Of a stretch of 38,167 nt of DNA, positions 31,128 to 37,470 are shown piece by piece (within the stretch, counting starts at the first letter, position 1; each line of letters starts with the position of its first letter). This DNA comes from a virus, in IMG/VR virus record IMGVR_UViG_3300044712_001366, positions 1 to 38,167 of that record; one strand, given 5' to 3'. A model generated the notes under the pieces. The model had not been told where the DNA came from. It saw only the letters and a list, made by a program, of their open reading frames with translations, and did no database searches. The position numbers and the translations under genes are program-made.

Positions 31128-31156
31128 AGAGTTTAGTAAGTCCGCTTGGGAGGGAC

Positions 31157-32116
31157 ATGAATACACGAGTGATACATACAAAGATATGGAAAGATGAATT
31201 CTATGCTGAATTATCGGTATCAGAAAAGCTTCTTTTTATTTACTTGATTACTAATGAACGTATAAGCGTTGCTCACTGTTATCAGATCTCCAACAGAGAA
31301 ATTCGTTTTGATACGGGTTTAACCGATGACCAAATAGAAAAAGCAAAAAGCAAGTTCCAAGAAGCACAAAAGATATTTTTTATGAACAATTGGGTTGTTC
31401 TTAAAAACGCAAGTAAGTATCAAAAGTACGAAGGAACGAAAAACGAAGAAGCACGAAGAAAAGTCTTTGCATTGATGAATGATACCGAACTCGAGTGGTA
31501 TAGCGTAGTATCTTCTGAAAAATATACCCCTATCAATACTGAGAACGTAAGTATTGCTACCCCCTTGAAGGGGTCTAGTAATCAACAATCAACAATCAAC
31601 AATCAGAAATCAGAAAAGGGAGAGAGTGCAGAGAGAGGGATTGCCAAGTCCTTAACGGACAACTTACCCCCCGACGTCATTCAAGAGCTTGCAACAAAAT
31701 ACCAGATACCACCAGAGACAATTGAACAGTACAAAACCTCGTACATGAGCTGGATTCAGGAAAAACCCAGAGACAAGAACCGCCAAGACCGCAACATGAA
31801 GGCAACGGTGGAGAATTGGATATCTCGAGACAAAAAAGACGGAAAACTCCACATACAGCACGTCGAGCAAGACCCAGAGTTTACTCAAGTGTTAGCACAT
31901 TACGAACACCGCATGAACACGAAACTCACCAATCTCTCAGAGCAAGCTAGGTACTGGAACGAGATGAAAACCGCAGGCTACACCCCAAAGCAGGTAGAGA
32001 TTGCGATTGATGAGATGTTGGATACACCTTTCTGGAAAGATAACGGCTTTACGTTCAAGCAAATTTCCAAAGAAATTCCTAAAATCCGCTACAAGCTCAT
32101 GAAAGGAGCCTCATGA
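31157..32116 (+). CDS. Replication initiator-like protein
   Basis: A 319-residue protein. The N-terminal 110 residues form a winged-helix-like domain of the phage replisome-organiser type: HTKIWKDEFYAELSVSEKLLFIYLITNER, then NREIRFDTGLTDDQIEKA. A Ser/Gln/Asn linker (about 135-165) leads to a helical C-terminal half with PPETIEQYKTSYMSWIQEKPRDKNRQDRNMKAT-type helices. Such proteins bind the phage origin and bring in the helicase loader. GGGAGGG precedes the ATG, and it has its own promoter/operator. The origin may lie in the upstream AT-rich strip or inside this gene. Confidence 0.7.
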   Translation: MNTRVIHTKIWKDEFYAELSVSEKLLFIYLITNERISVAHCYQISNREIRFDTGLTDDQIEKAKSKFQEAQKIFFMNNWVVLKNASKYQKYEGTKNEEARRKVFALMNDTELEWYSVVSSEKYTPINTENVSIATPLKGSSNQQSTINNQKSEKGESAERGIAKSLTDNLPPDVIQELATKYQIPPETIEQYKTSYMSWIQEKPRDKNRQDRNMKATVENWISRDKKDGKLHIQHVEQDPEFTQVLAHYEHRMNTKLTNLSEQARYWNEMKTAGYTPKQVEIAIDEMLDTPFWKDNGFTFKQISKEIPKIRYKLMKGAS

Positions 32117-32514
32117 ATCACATTGAATGGACGGAACTGGATGAGCAACTTGAGCAAGAAGAGGTAAGACGCCAAGAAGCAGAGTACAAGAGACTTTTAG
32201 GGCTGTCCCACACAGAGAGGCAGTACTTGGTTGAAGAATGGAATGTGTATTTCAAGCGCATGAATGAAGAAAGTCTTTATAAAAAAGCGTTTATGCACAT
32301 GAAAGAGGCGGTGCTAAAGGGGAATCCCATAGTCCTTCAGGAAGCAAAAGAGACGTTTGCAGAACTTAAAAAGACCGTACCCTTCATGCAAAAACCCTCA
32401 GCCTATGACCCTATCTGGCTGATGATGAAGTTCAAGAAAGCAAAGACAGAAATACTTTCACGAGATGACCGCAAAAAAGGATTTATCAAAGAAGTAAAAG
32501 AAGCGCTCTACTAA
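32113..32514 (+). CDS. Unknown helical protein after the replication gene
   Basis: A 133-residue, highly charged helical protein (EQLEQEEVRRQEAEYKRLL at the start). Coupled to the initiator gene by ATGA with AAAGGAG upstream. A helicase-loader partner is possible from position, but no Walker motif is present, so it is not a DnaC-type ATPase. Confidence 0.65.
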   Translation: MNHIEWTELDEQLEQEEVRRQEAEYKRLLGLSHTERQYLVEEWNVYFKRMNEESLYKKAFMHMKEAVLKGNPIVLQEAKETFAELKKTVPFMQKPSAYDPIWLMMKFKKAKTEILSRDDRKKGFIKEVKEALY

Positions 32515-32533
32515 CGAGCGGAAAGGAAGGCGT

Positions 32534-32800
32534 ATGCCAACAAAAAGAAAACTCACTAAAGAGGAAAAAGAAGCAATGCTTCAAGAATTCTATAAAGCAG
32601 CTAGAGAGATTGCTCACAAGATGGACAGAAACGAGCAAAGCGTTATTAAGACCATTAAGGAACACTATTGTGAACAACTGTACCACGCATATCTTGATGC
32701 GCAGTGGAAAGTAAGCAATAGACAGCACCTCATTATGGCGTTGATGGAAGACTTGAGAAACGCACAGAAAAACAGATGGTTCTTCTGGAGGAAGATATGA
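32534..32800 (+). CDS. Unknown basic helical protein, 88 residues
   Basis: Not recognised. It is rich in Lys and Glu, wholly helical (KEEKEAMLQEFYKAAREIAHKM), and ends in an aromatic/basic tail (NRWFFWRKI). GAAAGGAAGG precedes the ATG. Coupled to the DUF1064 gene by ATGA. Confidence 0.65.
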   Translation: MPTKRKLTKEEKEAMLQEFYKAAREIAHKMDRNEQSVIKTIKEHYCEQLYHAYLDAQWKVSNRQHLIMALMEDLRNAQKNRWFFWRKI

Positions 32801-33183
32801 CCTTCACACCTGCCCCAAAGCCTCTAAATTCGAGGATTTACCATCTGAAGCAGAACAAGTACCGAAACATCCGCCAAACCTATAACGGGTACTCCTACAT
32901 GTCCAAAAAGGAAGCACAATTTGCGTATGAGCTGGATATGCGCCTCAAGGCAAAAGAGATTGTGGGCTGGGAAAAGCAAAAAAAGATTGAACTGTTTGGA
33001 GAGCATGGACGGCATATTTGTAACTACTTTGTTGACTTTATTGTGTCCTATCCTGACGGAACCGAAGAATACATTGATGTGAAAAGCCCTACAACAAAAA
33101 CAGATGTATGGAGGCTCAAATGGAAGATGTTAGAGGACAAACTTGATGGCGACTGTACCAAAAAAATGACGGTATACGAATAG
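32797..33183 (+). CDS. DUF1064-type nuclease (PD-(D/E)xK-like)
   Basis: A 128-residue protein with the layout of the phage DUF1064 family. KKEAQFAYELDMRLKAKEI carries the first acidic residue (E39), YFVDFIVSYPDG the second (D80), and EEYIDVKSP the (E/D)xK pair (D94, K96). The fold is that of archaeal Holliday-junction resolvases and restriction-type nucleases. Likely work is trimming or resolving branched replication intermediates before packaging. The ATG at 32797, coupled by ATGA and with GGAGG upstream, is preferred over an in-frame ATG at 32776. Confidence 0.75.
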   Translation: MTFTPAPKPLNSRIYHLKQNKYRNIRQTYNGYSYMSKKEAQFAYELDMRLKAKEIVGWEKQKKIELFGEHGRHICNYFVDFIVSYPDGTEEYIDVKSPTTKTDVWRLKWKMLEDKLDGDCTKKMTVYE

Positions 33184-33199
33184 AGGAGCTAAAAAAGAT

Positions 33200-33559
33200 A
33201 TGAAGAAAATACCAATAAAACGAGGACAAATCTGGAAGCACAAACATACAGGGGAAATCGTTCATGTACAGAACAAACATGACGGTTCACGATGGACGCT
33301 CTTTTGCACGAAGAGAAAAGAATCTCACGCGACGACAGAATCAACCATCTACAAGTACTATGAACCTTTTACTCAGGCAGACGCTCAAGAGCTAGGCATT
33401 GTCCCTACGTATCGCACCATTTCTTATCCACTGCTGTACAAGCTCCCTGAAGATGTTTTTGTATTGCTTCCTAGACCTTGGTGGATACCTTTACGGCTGT
33501 ATACCTTCATCATGAAACACCTAGTACAACCCTACGAAAGGAGTAGTCATGAAAATTAA
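33200..33559 (+). CDS. Unknown early protein, 119 residues
   Basis: Not recognised. The N-terminal half is a small beta domain (KRGQIWKHKHTGEIVHVQNKH) like the SH3-like modules seen in many phage early proteins. The C-terminal half is aromatic and basic (LLPRPWWIPLRLYTFIMKHL), perhaps membrane-associated. GAGGAG lies about 14 nt upstream of the ATG. Confidence 0.6.
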   Translation: MKKIPIKRGQIWKHKHTGEIVHVQNKHDGSRWTLFCTKRKESHATTESTIYKYYEPFTQADAQELGIVPTYRTISYPLLYKLPEDVFVLLPRPWWIPLRLYTFIMKHLVQPYERSSHEN

Positions 33560-33659
33560 AGCATTGCGAACTATCGCGGAACTATTTGGATATACCCTTG
33601 TTTCGATCTACGAGACATCTAAAGGAGAGCGATTAGTGTTTCAGGAGAGAACCACATGA
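33549..33659 (+). CDS. 36-residue early protein
   Basis: A short gene overlapping the end of its upstream neighbour by 11 bp, with GAAAGGAG at the right distance from its ATG. The product is one helix followed by a short strand pair (TLVSIYETSKGERLVF). It is coupled to the next gene by ATGA. Function unknown. Confidence 0.55.
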   Translation: MKIKALRTIAELFGYTLVSIYETSKGERLVFQERTT

Positions 33660-33793
33660 AAGAACACCTGCCCCACGAAGACGGCAAAATACTGGTAAAG
33701 ATCCTTCTAGGTATTGGAGGAGCAATAGTGTTAGAACTCTGTCTTCTGTCTATTGATGTTGTTACCTATCTTCTGAGTAAAGGGGGAAAGTGA
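33656..33793 (+). CDS. 45-residue single-span membrane protein
   Basis: A short gene with AGGAGAG upstream and ATGA coupling. Residues about 12-40 (LVKILLGIGGAIVLELCLLS and on) form one hydrophobic membrane segment flanked by Lys. The stop overlaps the GTG of the next gene. It may be an inhibitor of a host membrane process, but nothing identifies it. Confidence 0.6.
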   Translation: MKEHLPHEDGKILVKILLGIGGAIVLELCLLSIDVVTYLLSKGGK

Positions 33794-33954
33794 AGTACGA
33801 ACGCATATCTAACGGAGTCTTTAGAAAAACAAGTACTCGTGAAACCGAGAGGAACTACTGGAATCCGTATACTCTGTTTCTCTTGATTTGTGAATTATTA
33901 AGGGGAAGAAAGGAACGGTATGAAAGATACAGATGTTATAGCAGAACTCGATAA
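33790..33954 (+). CDS. 54-residue basic protein with GTG start
   Basis: The GTG overlaps the previous stop (GTGA), with AAAGGGGG about 6 nt upstream. The product is basic (nearly one third Arg/Lys) with a hydrophobic patch (YTLFLLICELL). It overlaps the next gene by 35 bp, which is long for this genome and lowers confidence. The overlapping C-terminus is Arg/Tyr-rich. Confidence 0.4.
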   Translation: MKYERISNGVFRKTSTRETERNYWNPYTLFLLICELLRGRKERYERYRCYSRTR

Positions 33955-34252
33955 TTTGAAACTACGGATCATGCTCGAAGGCATTGAGCGTCCACTGACT
34001 GAAGTGGAGCGTTTTGATGCTTGGGTAGATGAGGTTGTAGGTAATAACATACCGAACAATGTCACGGTATGCTTTCCGCGAACATACGCAACCTGTACGG
34101 AACTTGTTGATCGTGTGAGCGACCTCTATCACCAAAAACATCGCGATGAAAAGGAATACCACAAAAATATGAGAGAGACTATGACAATCATTAGAGAAGC
34201 CGTGCATATGGCTGTGTATTTCGTGGAAATGACTAAGAAAGGAAACAGATGA
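33920..34252 (+). CDS. Unknown early protein, 110 residues
   Basis: Not recognised. It is acidic and helical at both ends, with a short strand-rich middle (NVTVCFPRTYATCTELVDRV) containing two Cys. AAAGGAA precedes the ATG; coupled to the next gene by ATGA. Confidence 0.65.
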   Translation: MKDTDVIAELDNLKLRIMLEGIERPLTEVERFDAWVDEVVGNNIPNNVTVCFPRTYATCTELVDRVSDLYHQKHRDEKEYHKNMRETMTIIREAVHMAVYFVEMTKKGNR

Positions 34253-34791
34253 AAAATAGTACAGTAGTAGAAGAGATTGTTGAAGAACTTATCCAAGAGA
34301 TAGGGTATCAGGTAACTAGAGATTACGAAGGAAAAGGCGGGATATGGGAAGGGATGAGCATTAGTAACGTAAAGTCGCGAGACAAGGCATTACACGCGCT
34401 CTCTACCCTAGAAGCACAGATACGGGAAGAGAAAATCAATGAAAATACCTCAGACGGCTATCACACATTCAAAGAATTGTATGAGTTCCGATTGCTGTAC
34501 AACGCAGGCTTGTTTAATGATCTTGCACGAAATCCTCGCTACAAAGTTCACAAGAGCAAAAAGCACCATGATGGTGAAGACTGTTCTGGTGGGGGGTGGT
34601 TTATTGTCATGGCAACACTACCCACAGGACAAATCAGCAACCACTACGAACTCAAAGATTGGGACTTATTTCATTGTCATGAGCAAAAAGTTGCCGATAC
34701 ATGGGATGGACATACTTCTCAAGATGTCGCAAAAAGACTAAGGGAATGGTTAACGCCACACAATCCACTGAGAGCACAGGAGGAGCAATGA
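34249..34791 (+). CDS. Phage protein with YHTF...WDGHT domain
   Basis: A 180-residue protein. The N-terminal 60 residues are acidic helices. The C-terminal 120 carry a pattern I know from many phage and mobile-element proteins: DGYHTFKELYEFR, GGGWFIVMATLPTGQISNHY, then WDGHTSQDVAKRLREW. It is a compact alpha/beta domain of unknown function, usually found among small early or hypermodification genes. AAAGGAAA lies before the ATG, coupled by ATGA on both sides. Confidence 0.7.
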   Translation: MKNSTVVEEIVEELIQEIGYQVTRDYEGKGGIWEGMSISNVKSRDKALHALSTLEAQIREEKINENTSDGYHTFKELYEFRLLYNAGLFNDLARNPRYKVHKSKKHHDGEDCSGGGWFIVMATLPTGQISNHYELKDWDLFHCHEQKVADTWDGHTSQDVAKRLREWLTPHNPLRAQEEQ

Positions 34792-34964
34792 CACCCGAAG
34801 AACTTATTGACCTCGCCGACCAAGTACGTAAAGACTACCCCCAGTGGATGCAGTACTTAGATTTCACCGCAATGACACTATTGCTTCACTTCCCTGATGA
34901 GGAGAATGAACAGTGGATACCCGTAGACCAGTTACTTAAAAAGGAAGAGAAAGGAATGGTATGA
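34788..34964 (+). CDS. Unknown acidic protein, 58 residues
   Basis: Not recognised. The start at 34788 is fixed by AGGAGG and ATGA coupling; the open frame upstream is antisense-like sequence of the previous gene. Acidic and helical, with aromatic residues in YPQWMQYLDF. Confidence 0.6.
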   Translation: MTPEELIDLADQVRKDYPQWMQYLDFTAMTLLLHFPDEENEQWIPVDQLLKKEEKGMV

Positions 34965-35221
34965 CATTTAGAATTTCAAAAGGATTCACCGAATACGACA
35001 TAGATAGATACCAACAACAAGTAGGCAAAGAAGCAATCAGCGACCAGCTCCGCCTAAAACTTCGAGATATTGCTTATGAATTAGCACAAAAGATTGTTGA
35101 TTCCTCAGATTTCTCACAAGAGATACAAACACGAGCTGAAGAAGATGGAACACGAACAATCATAGTAACCAGTGTGTTTCGTGTACGCGATGAGGCACTA
35201 CCGAAGAAAGAGGAGAAATGA
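34961..35221 (+). CDS. Unknown early protein, 86 residues
   Basis: Not recognised. Long helix (KEAISDQLRLKLRDIAYELAQKIV), then a strand pair (TRTIIVTSVFRVRDE) and a Lys/Glu tail. AAAGGAA lies upstream of the ATG, with ATGA coupling on both sides. Confidence 0.6.
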   Translation: MTFRISKGFTEYDIDRYQQQVGKEAISDQLRLKLRDIAYELAQKIVDSSDFSQEIQTRAEEDGTRTIIVTSVFRVRDEALPKKEEK

Positions 35222-35418
35222 GAAACAAACCAACCGAAGAAACATTTGAAGGTGAATACCTCCGCTCTATTTGTTTTACGTGTGGAAAGAAGCATGGAAG
35301 GCTACCTACACGCGCGATAGGAATCTGGGAGGATACGTGTGAACTCTGTGGAAAGAAAGCTTTCTGTGCTGATGCAGGGCATGATTTCGGGATATATAGA
35401 AAGAAAGAGGAACAATGA
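35218..35418 (+). CDS. Small zinc-ribbon protein
   Basis: A 66-residue protein with two CxxC knuckles (C19-x2-C22 in ICFTCGKK and C41-x2-C44 in TCELCGKK), plus Cys50 and His55, the classic zinc-ribbon spacing. It is probably nucleic-acid or protein binding. AGAGGAG precedes the ATG; coupled by ATGA on both sides. Confidence 0.7.
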   Translation: MRNKPTEETFEGEYLRSICFTCGKKHGRLPTRAIGIWEDTCELCGKKAFCADAGHDFGIYRKKEEQ

Positions 35419-35816
35419 AACAACACATTACGCCAAAACAATTAGAAGAACTCTCAGAACAAGGAAAAGAAAAGTTACGAGCGTGGTGGAAACCACAAGA
35501 GGGGGACTGGTTTATGTGTCTATGCCATGGTGAAAAACATCTCTTGCATGATGATAATGACGAAGGCTGCGAGGTTGGAAATGATTATTTCCACAGGTTT
35601 AATGACATTGAAAAACCATTACCTCTTCTCTCGATTGGACAGATGATTCAATATCTGGATGAGCATAGAGATAAAGATGATTTTGTTCCGCTAGCAATAG
35701 ATAAAGGTGAGTATGAGTGGCACGTTTACTCGGTAAGCAAAAAACCTAGTTATAGATCGGTAGAACTCTGTGATTGTCTCTGGGAAGCCGTAAAAAAAGA
35801 ACTGGAGGAGGAATGA
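35415..35816 (+). CDS. Conserved-type phage protein of unknown function
   Basis: A 133-residue protein. Opening ITPKQLEELSEQGKEKLRAWWKPQEGD, middle LPLLSIGQMIQYLDEH and end SVELCDCLWEAVKKELEEE form a pattern I recall from many phage early regions. No catalytic motif was seen; two Cys-His pairs (CLCHGEKH) might bind metal. AGAGGAA upstream, ATGA coupling. Confidence 0.7.
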   Translation: MKQHITPKQLEELSEQGKEKLRAWWKPQEGDWFMCLCHGEKHLLHDDNDEGCEVGNDYFHRFNDIEKPLPLLSIGQMIQYLDEHRDKDDFVPLAIDKGEYEWHVYSVSKKPSYRSVELCDCLWEAVKKELEEE

Positions 35817-36049
35817 TAGGCACGACACAAACACTTGAAGAATCGCTTCAAGAAGCCATGAAGAAGTACAGGATTAGAGAAATTCACTTTGAGCCCGATA
35901 CAACACCAGAAGAACGAGAAGAAAGCAAAAGATTACTTGAAAGCGCTCTGTGGATGGGAATCATTAAACACGACTTTGATATTATGGGATTAAAAAAGAC
36001 GAAAAATGATCGTAAAACAGCGGGAAAATCAAACAAAAGCAACCTATAA
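35813..36049 (+). CDS. Unknown early protein, 78 residues
   Basis: Not recognised. Charged helices (TLEESLQEAMKKYRIREI; TTPEEREESKRLLESAL) and a basic Lys/Asn-rich end. The start at 35813 has GGAGGAGGA and ATGA coupling, better than an in-frame upstream start. Confidence 0.6.
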   Translation: MIGTTQTLEESLQEAMKKYRIREIHFEPDTTPEEREESKRLLESALWMGIIKHDFDIMGLKKTKNDRKTAGKSNKSNL

Positions 36050-36064
36050 CAGAAAAGAGACTAT

Positions 36065-36268
36065 ATGACCATAGACCACTACAGTATCCGCTTATCAGGC
36101 AAACGAGAGCATGAGATTGTGATAGACAAACCCCTCAGTATGGATCAAGAAGTTACCCTAACAGTGAGAGGACAAGTGATAGAGGTAAAAGATACGACCA
36201 ACAACGATGGAACAGTAAACAGGTGTTACACCATTCGAGGAGAGATAGCCGAGGAGGTAAAGGAATGA
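36065..36268 (+). CDS. Small beta-rich early protein
   Basis: A 67-residue protein with alternating strands (YSIRLSGKREHEIVIDKP; EVTLTVRGQVIEVKD; YTIRGEIAEE), which could fold as a small barrel. AGAAAAGAG upstream. Coupled to the next gene by ATGA. Function unknown. Confidence 0.6.
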   Translation: MTIDHYSIRLSGKREHEIVIDKPLSMDQEVTLTVRGQVIEVKDTTNNDGTVNRCYTIRGEIAEEVKE

Positions 36269-36657
36269 TATTACTTTTTTTTACGATAGTACTTCTGTCC
36301 TTGATTTTGAATAGAAAACCTGACGAAGAGCATCATCCAGATAAAACGTGTTCTGGAAAGAATGAAGGATGTATCTATTGCTCAAGTTGGAATGCCCCTC
36401 TATGTCCGTATCATGACAAGAAGAAAAGAAACAAACCTGTTCGCTATGTGAATATTTTTCCTGGGTATGAATTTGGCAGTGATGGGAGTATGTGGAGTTT
36501 GAGTTACAACAGAACTGGACAAAGAAAACAACTAAAACCCATTTACAAAAAAGATAAGCACTATTTTTGTTATCTTCTCATGAAACAGAGGAAACGAAAG
36601 CAGATTATTATTCATGTTGCATTACAACGCTATTTTCCTGAAGAAGGAGAAAAATAA
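36265..36657 (+). CDS. Membrane-anchored NUMOD4-like protein without nuclease domain
   Basis: A 130-residue protein. An N-terminal hydrophobic helix (about 1-16) is followed by a Cys/His cluster (TCSGKNEGCIYCSS...CPYH, about 28-50). The C-terminal half reads YVNIFPGYEFGSDGSMWSLSYN...KQLKP...HYFCYLLM...IIIHVALQRYF. That half resembles the NUMOD4 DNA-binding module of HNH homing endonucleases, up to the helix that normally leads into the HNH domain. The HNH itself is missing. It may be a remnant or a repurposed DNA or tRNA-type binder at the membrane. GAGGAGG upstream, ATGA coupling. Confidence 0.5.
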   Translation: MILLFFTIVLLSLILNRKPDEEHHPDKTCSGKNEGCIYCSSWNAPLCPYHDKKKRNKPVRYVNIFPGYEFGSDGSMWSLSYNRTGQRKQLKPIYKKDKHYFCYLLMKQRKRKQIIIHVALQRYFPEEGEK

Positions 36658-36839
36658 TGACTCACTCTGCCCAAGTTCAAGCACTTCTAACCTGGATTCT
36701 TCAACACCAGAAACAGTTAAGTGATGCCAAAAAGTATAATCTTCAGTTATCTGTGAGTAGCACACAAGTAAAAGGGAAATTCACTGATGTATTTCTTGAT
36801 GAAGTGGAGCAGTTGAAAAATCCCGAAAATATGCCATAA
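36657..36839 (+). CDS. Last early gene, unknown, 60 residues
   Basis: Not recognised. Helical start (VQALLTWILQHQKQLSDAKK), then a short sheet. The ATG shares an A with the preceding stop, and GAAGGAG lies upstream. It is followed after 28 bp by a strong terminator, ending the early operon. Confidence 0.6.
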   Translation: MTHSAQVQALLTWILQHQKQLSDAKKYNLQLSVSSTQVKGKFTDVFLDEVEQLKNPENMP

Positions 36840-36867
36840 TACGGCTACACACGTAACTGAAACAAAC

Positions 36868-36904
36868 AGGCGGTGCAATCTTTACTAGGTTGCCCGCCTT
36901 TTTT
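36868..36904 (+). terminator. Early operon terminator
   Basis: A 12-bp stem with one bulged T: AGGCGG and GCAATC on the left pair with GGTTGC and CCGCCT on the right, around an 8-nt loop (TTTACTAG). A run of six T follows (36899-36904). It would end rightward early transcription and, read backwards, may also slow leftward transcripts of the tRNA-like genes. Confidence 0.9.
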
Positions 36905-36915
36905 AGTATTCGTGT

Positions 36916-36984
36916 AGCGTCCGGTAGGATACGAACCTACTTTAAGTCTTTTCCGGAGACAAGTTTTCTATAAACTACGGACGC
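36916..36984 (-). tRNA. tRNA-like gene with shrunken D-arm (anticodon possibly GGA)
   Basis: On the minus strand the 7-bp acceptor (GCGTCCG/CGGACGC) and 5-bp T-stem with a canonical loop (GTAGG-TTCGTAT-CCTAC) are perfect. The D-arm is GTTT/AAAC with only a 5-nt loop and no GG pair. The anticodon arm has 4 bp plus a T-T mismatch and loop CCGGAAA. That resembles a Ser-GGA loop except that the invariant U33 is C, and there is no long variable arm as Ser tRNAs need. The body is 68 nt. CCA is not encoded. Either a degenerate tRNA or a specialised tRNA mimic. Confidence 0.6.
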
Positions 36985-36999
36985 AATATTGGTTTTTGA

Positions 37000-37065
37000 G
37001 CCGCTGTTGGGATTTGAACCCAATACCAAGAGACTACCAATGCTCCAGTTCTGCCTAGCAGCGGC
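37000..37065 (-). tRNA. Second tRNA-like gene, atypical core
   Basis: On the minus strand the acceptor (GCCGCTG/CAGCGGC) and T-arm (TTGGG-TTCAAAT-CCCAA) are perfect, but only 35 nt lie between them, about six fewer than normal. The element ATTGGTA within GGAGC...GTCTC looks like a D-loop (A, GG, A). As an anticodon loop it would read UGG with a bulged stem. No single standard fold fits, so an anticodon cannot be assigned. It lies 15 nt from the other copy, same orientation, with TATAAA about 6 nt upstream of the 5' end as a possible -10 box. Confidence 0.5.
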
Positions 37066-37096
37066 ATAATTTATAGAAAGAATTTTGAAAAAACCC

Positions 37097-37429
37097 ATGA
37101 CACAGAACTCCGCAAATTCCGCACAACCACCAAAGGAAATCTACAAAGAGGAAGAGTTTGCCTTAATGTGTGATTTCATCAGAAAAGGACTGTTCAAAGA
37201 TGTGAATTTGGCGACTGCTTGTCATGTGGATAGAGACACTATTGCAAGCTGGAAGAAGCGAAAAGAGGCCATTCAAGCCCATCGTGAAGCCTTAGCAAAG
37301 TACTTACCCCGAAGAAAAGACGAAGAAAAGATCCTAGCAGAACTGGGTGTGGAAACTGACCCAGATAAACTAGAAGTGAAAGCAGAGTTAAAGGTAACAG
37401 GATTAGAGTTTCTGAATAAACAGAGCTAG
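37097..37429 (+). CDS. terS: Terminase small subunit-like protein
   Basis: A 110-residue protein directly before the large terminase. About residues 30-50 (DVNLATACHVDRDTIASWKKR) form a helix-turn-helix, a charged helix follows, and the C-terminus (KVTGLEFLNKQS) ends in a short conserved-looking strand. Size, domain order and position fit TerS, which recognises the packaging site and regulates TerL. The start is uncertain: the ATG at 37097 lacks a good ribosome site, while a TTG at 37085 has AGAAAG 5 nt upstream. The latter adds four residues. Confidence 0.7.
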   Translation: MTQNSANSAQPPKEIYKEEEFALMCDFIRKGLFKDVNLATACHVDRDTIASWKKRKEAIQAHREALAKYLPRRKDEEKILAELGVETDPDKLEVKAELKVTGLEFLNKQS

Positions 37430-37470
37430 CGCGTGTACAGGGGGGGAGTTTCGCTAGCGCCTCCCTGCGC
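37425..37470 (+). repeat. GCTAGCGC direct repeats and hairpin before terL
   Basis: GCTAGCGC occurs at 37425-37432 and 37453-37460, 28 bp apart. Between and after them, CAGGGGGGGAG (37438-37448) can pair with CTCCCTG (37461-37467). The purine run would be the only Shine-Dalgarno-like sequence for terL but lies 23 nt away and inside this stem. The element may regulate terL translation or be a recognition site for the small terminase. Confidence 0.5.

Noticed and set aside
36916-37065. tRNA-like genes as attP
   Set aside because: attP copies only the 3' part of a tRNA. Both elements here also keep the 5' acceptor strand and lie about 9.5 kb from the integrase.
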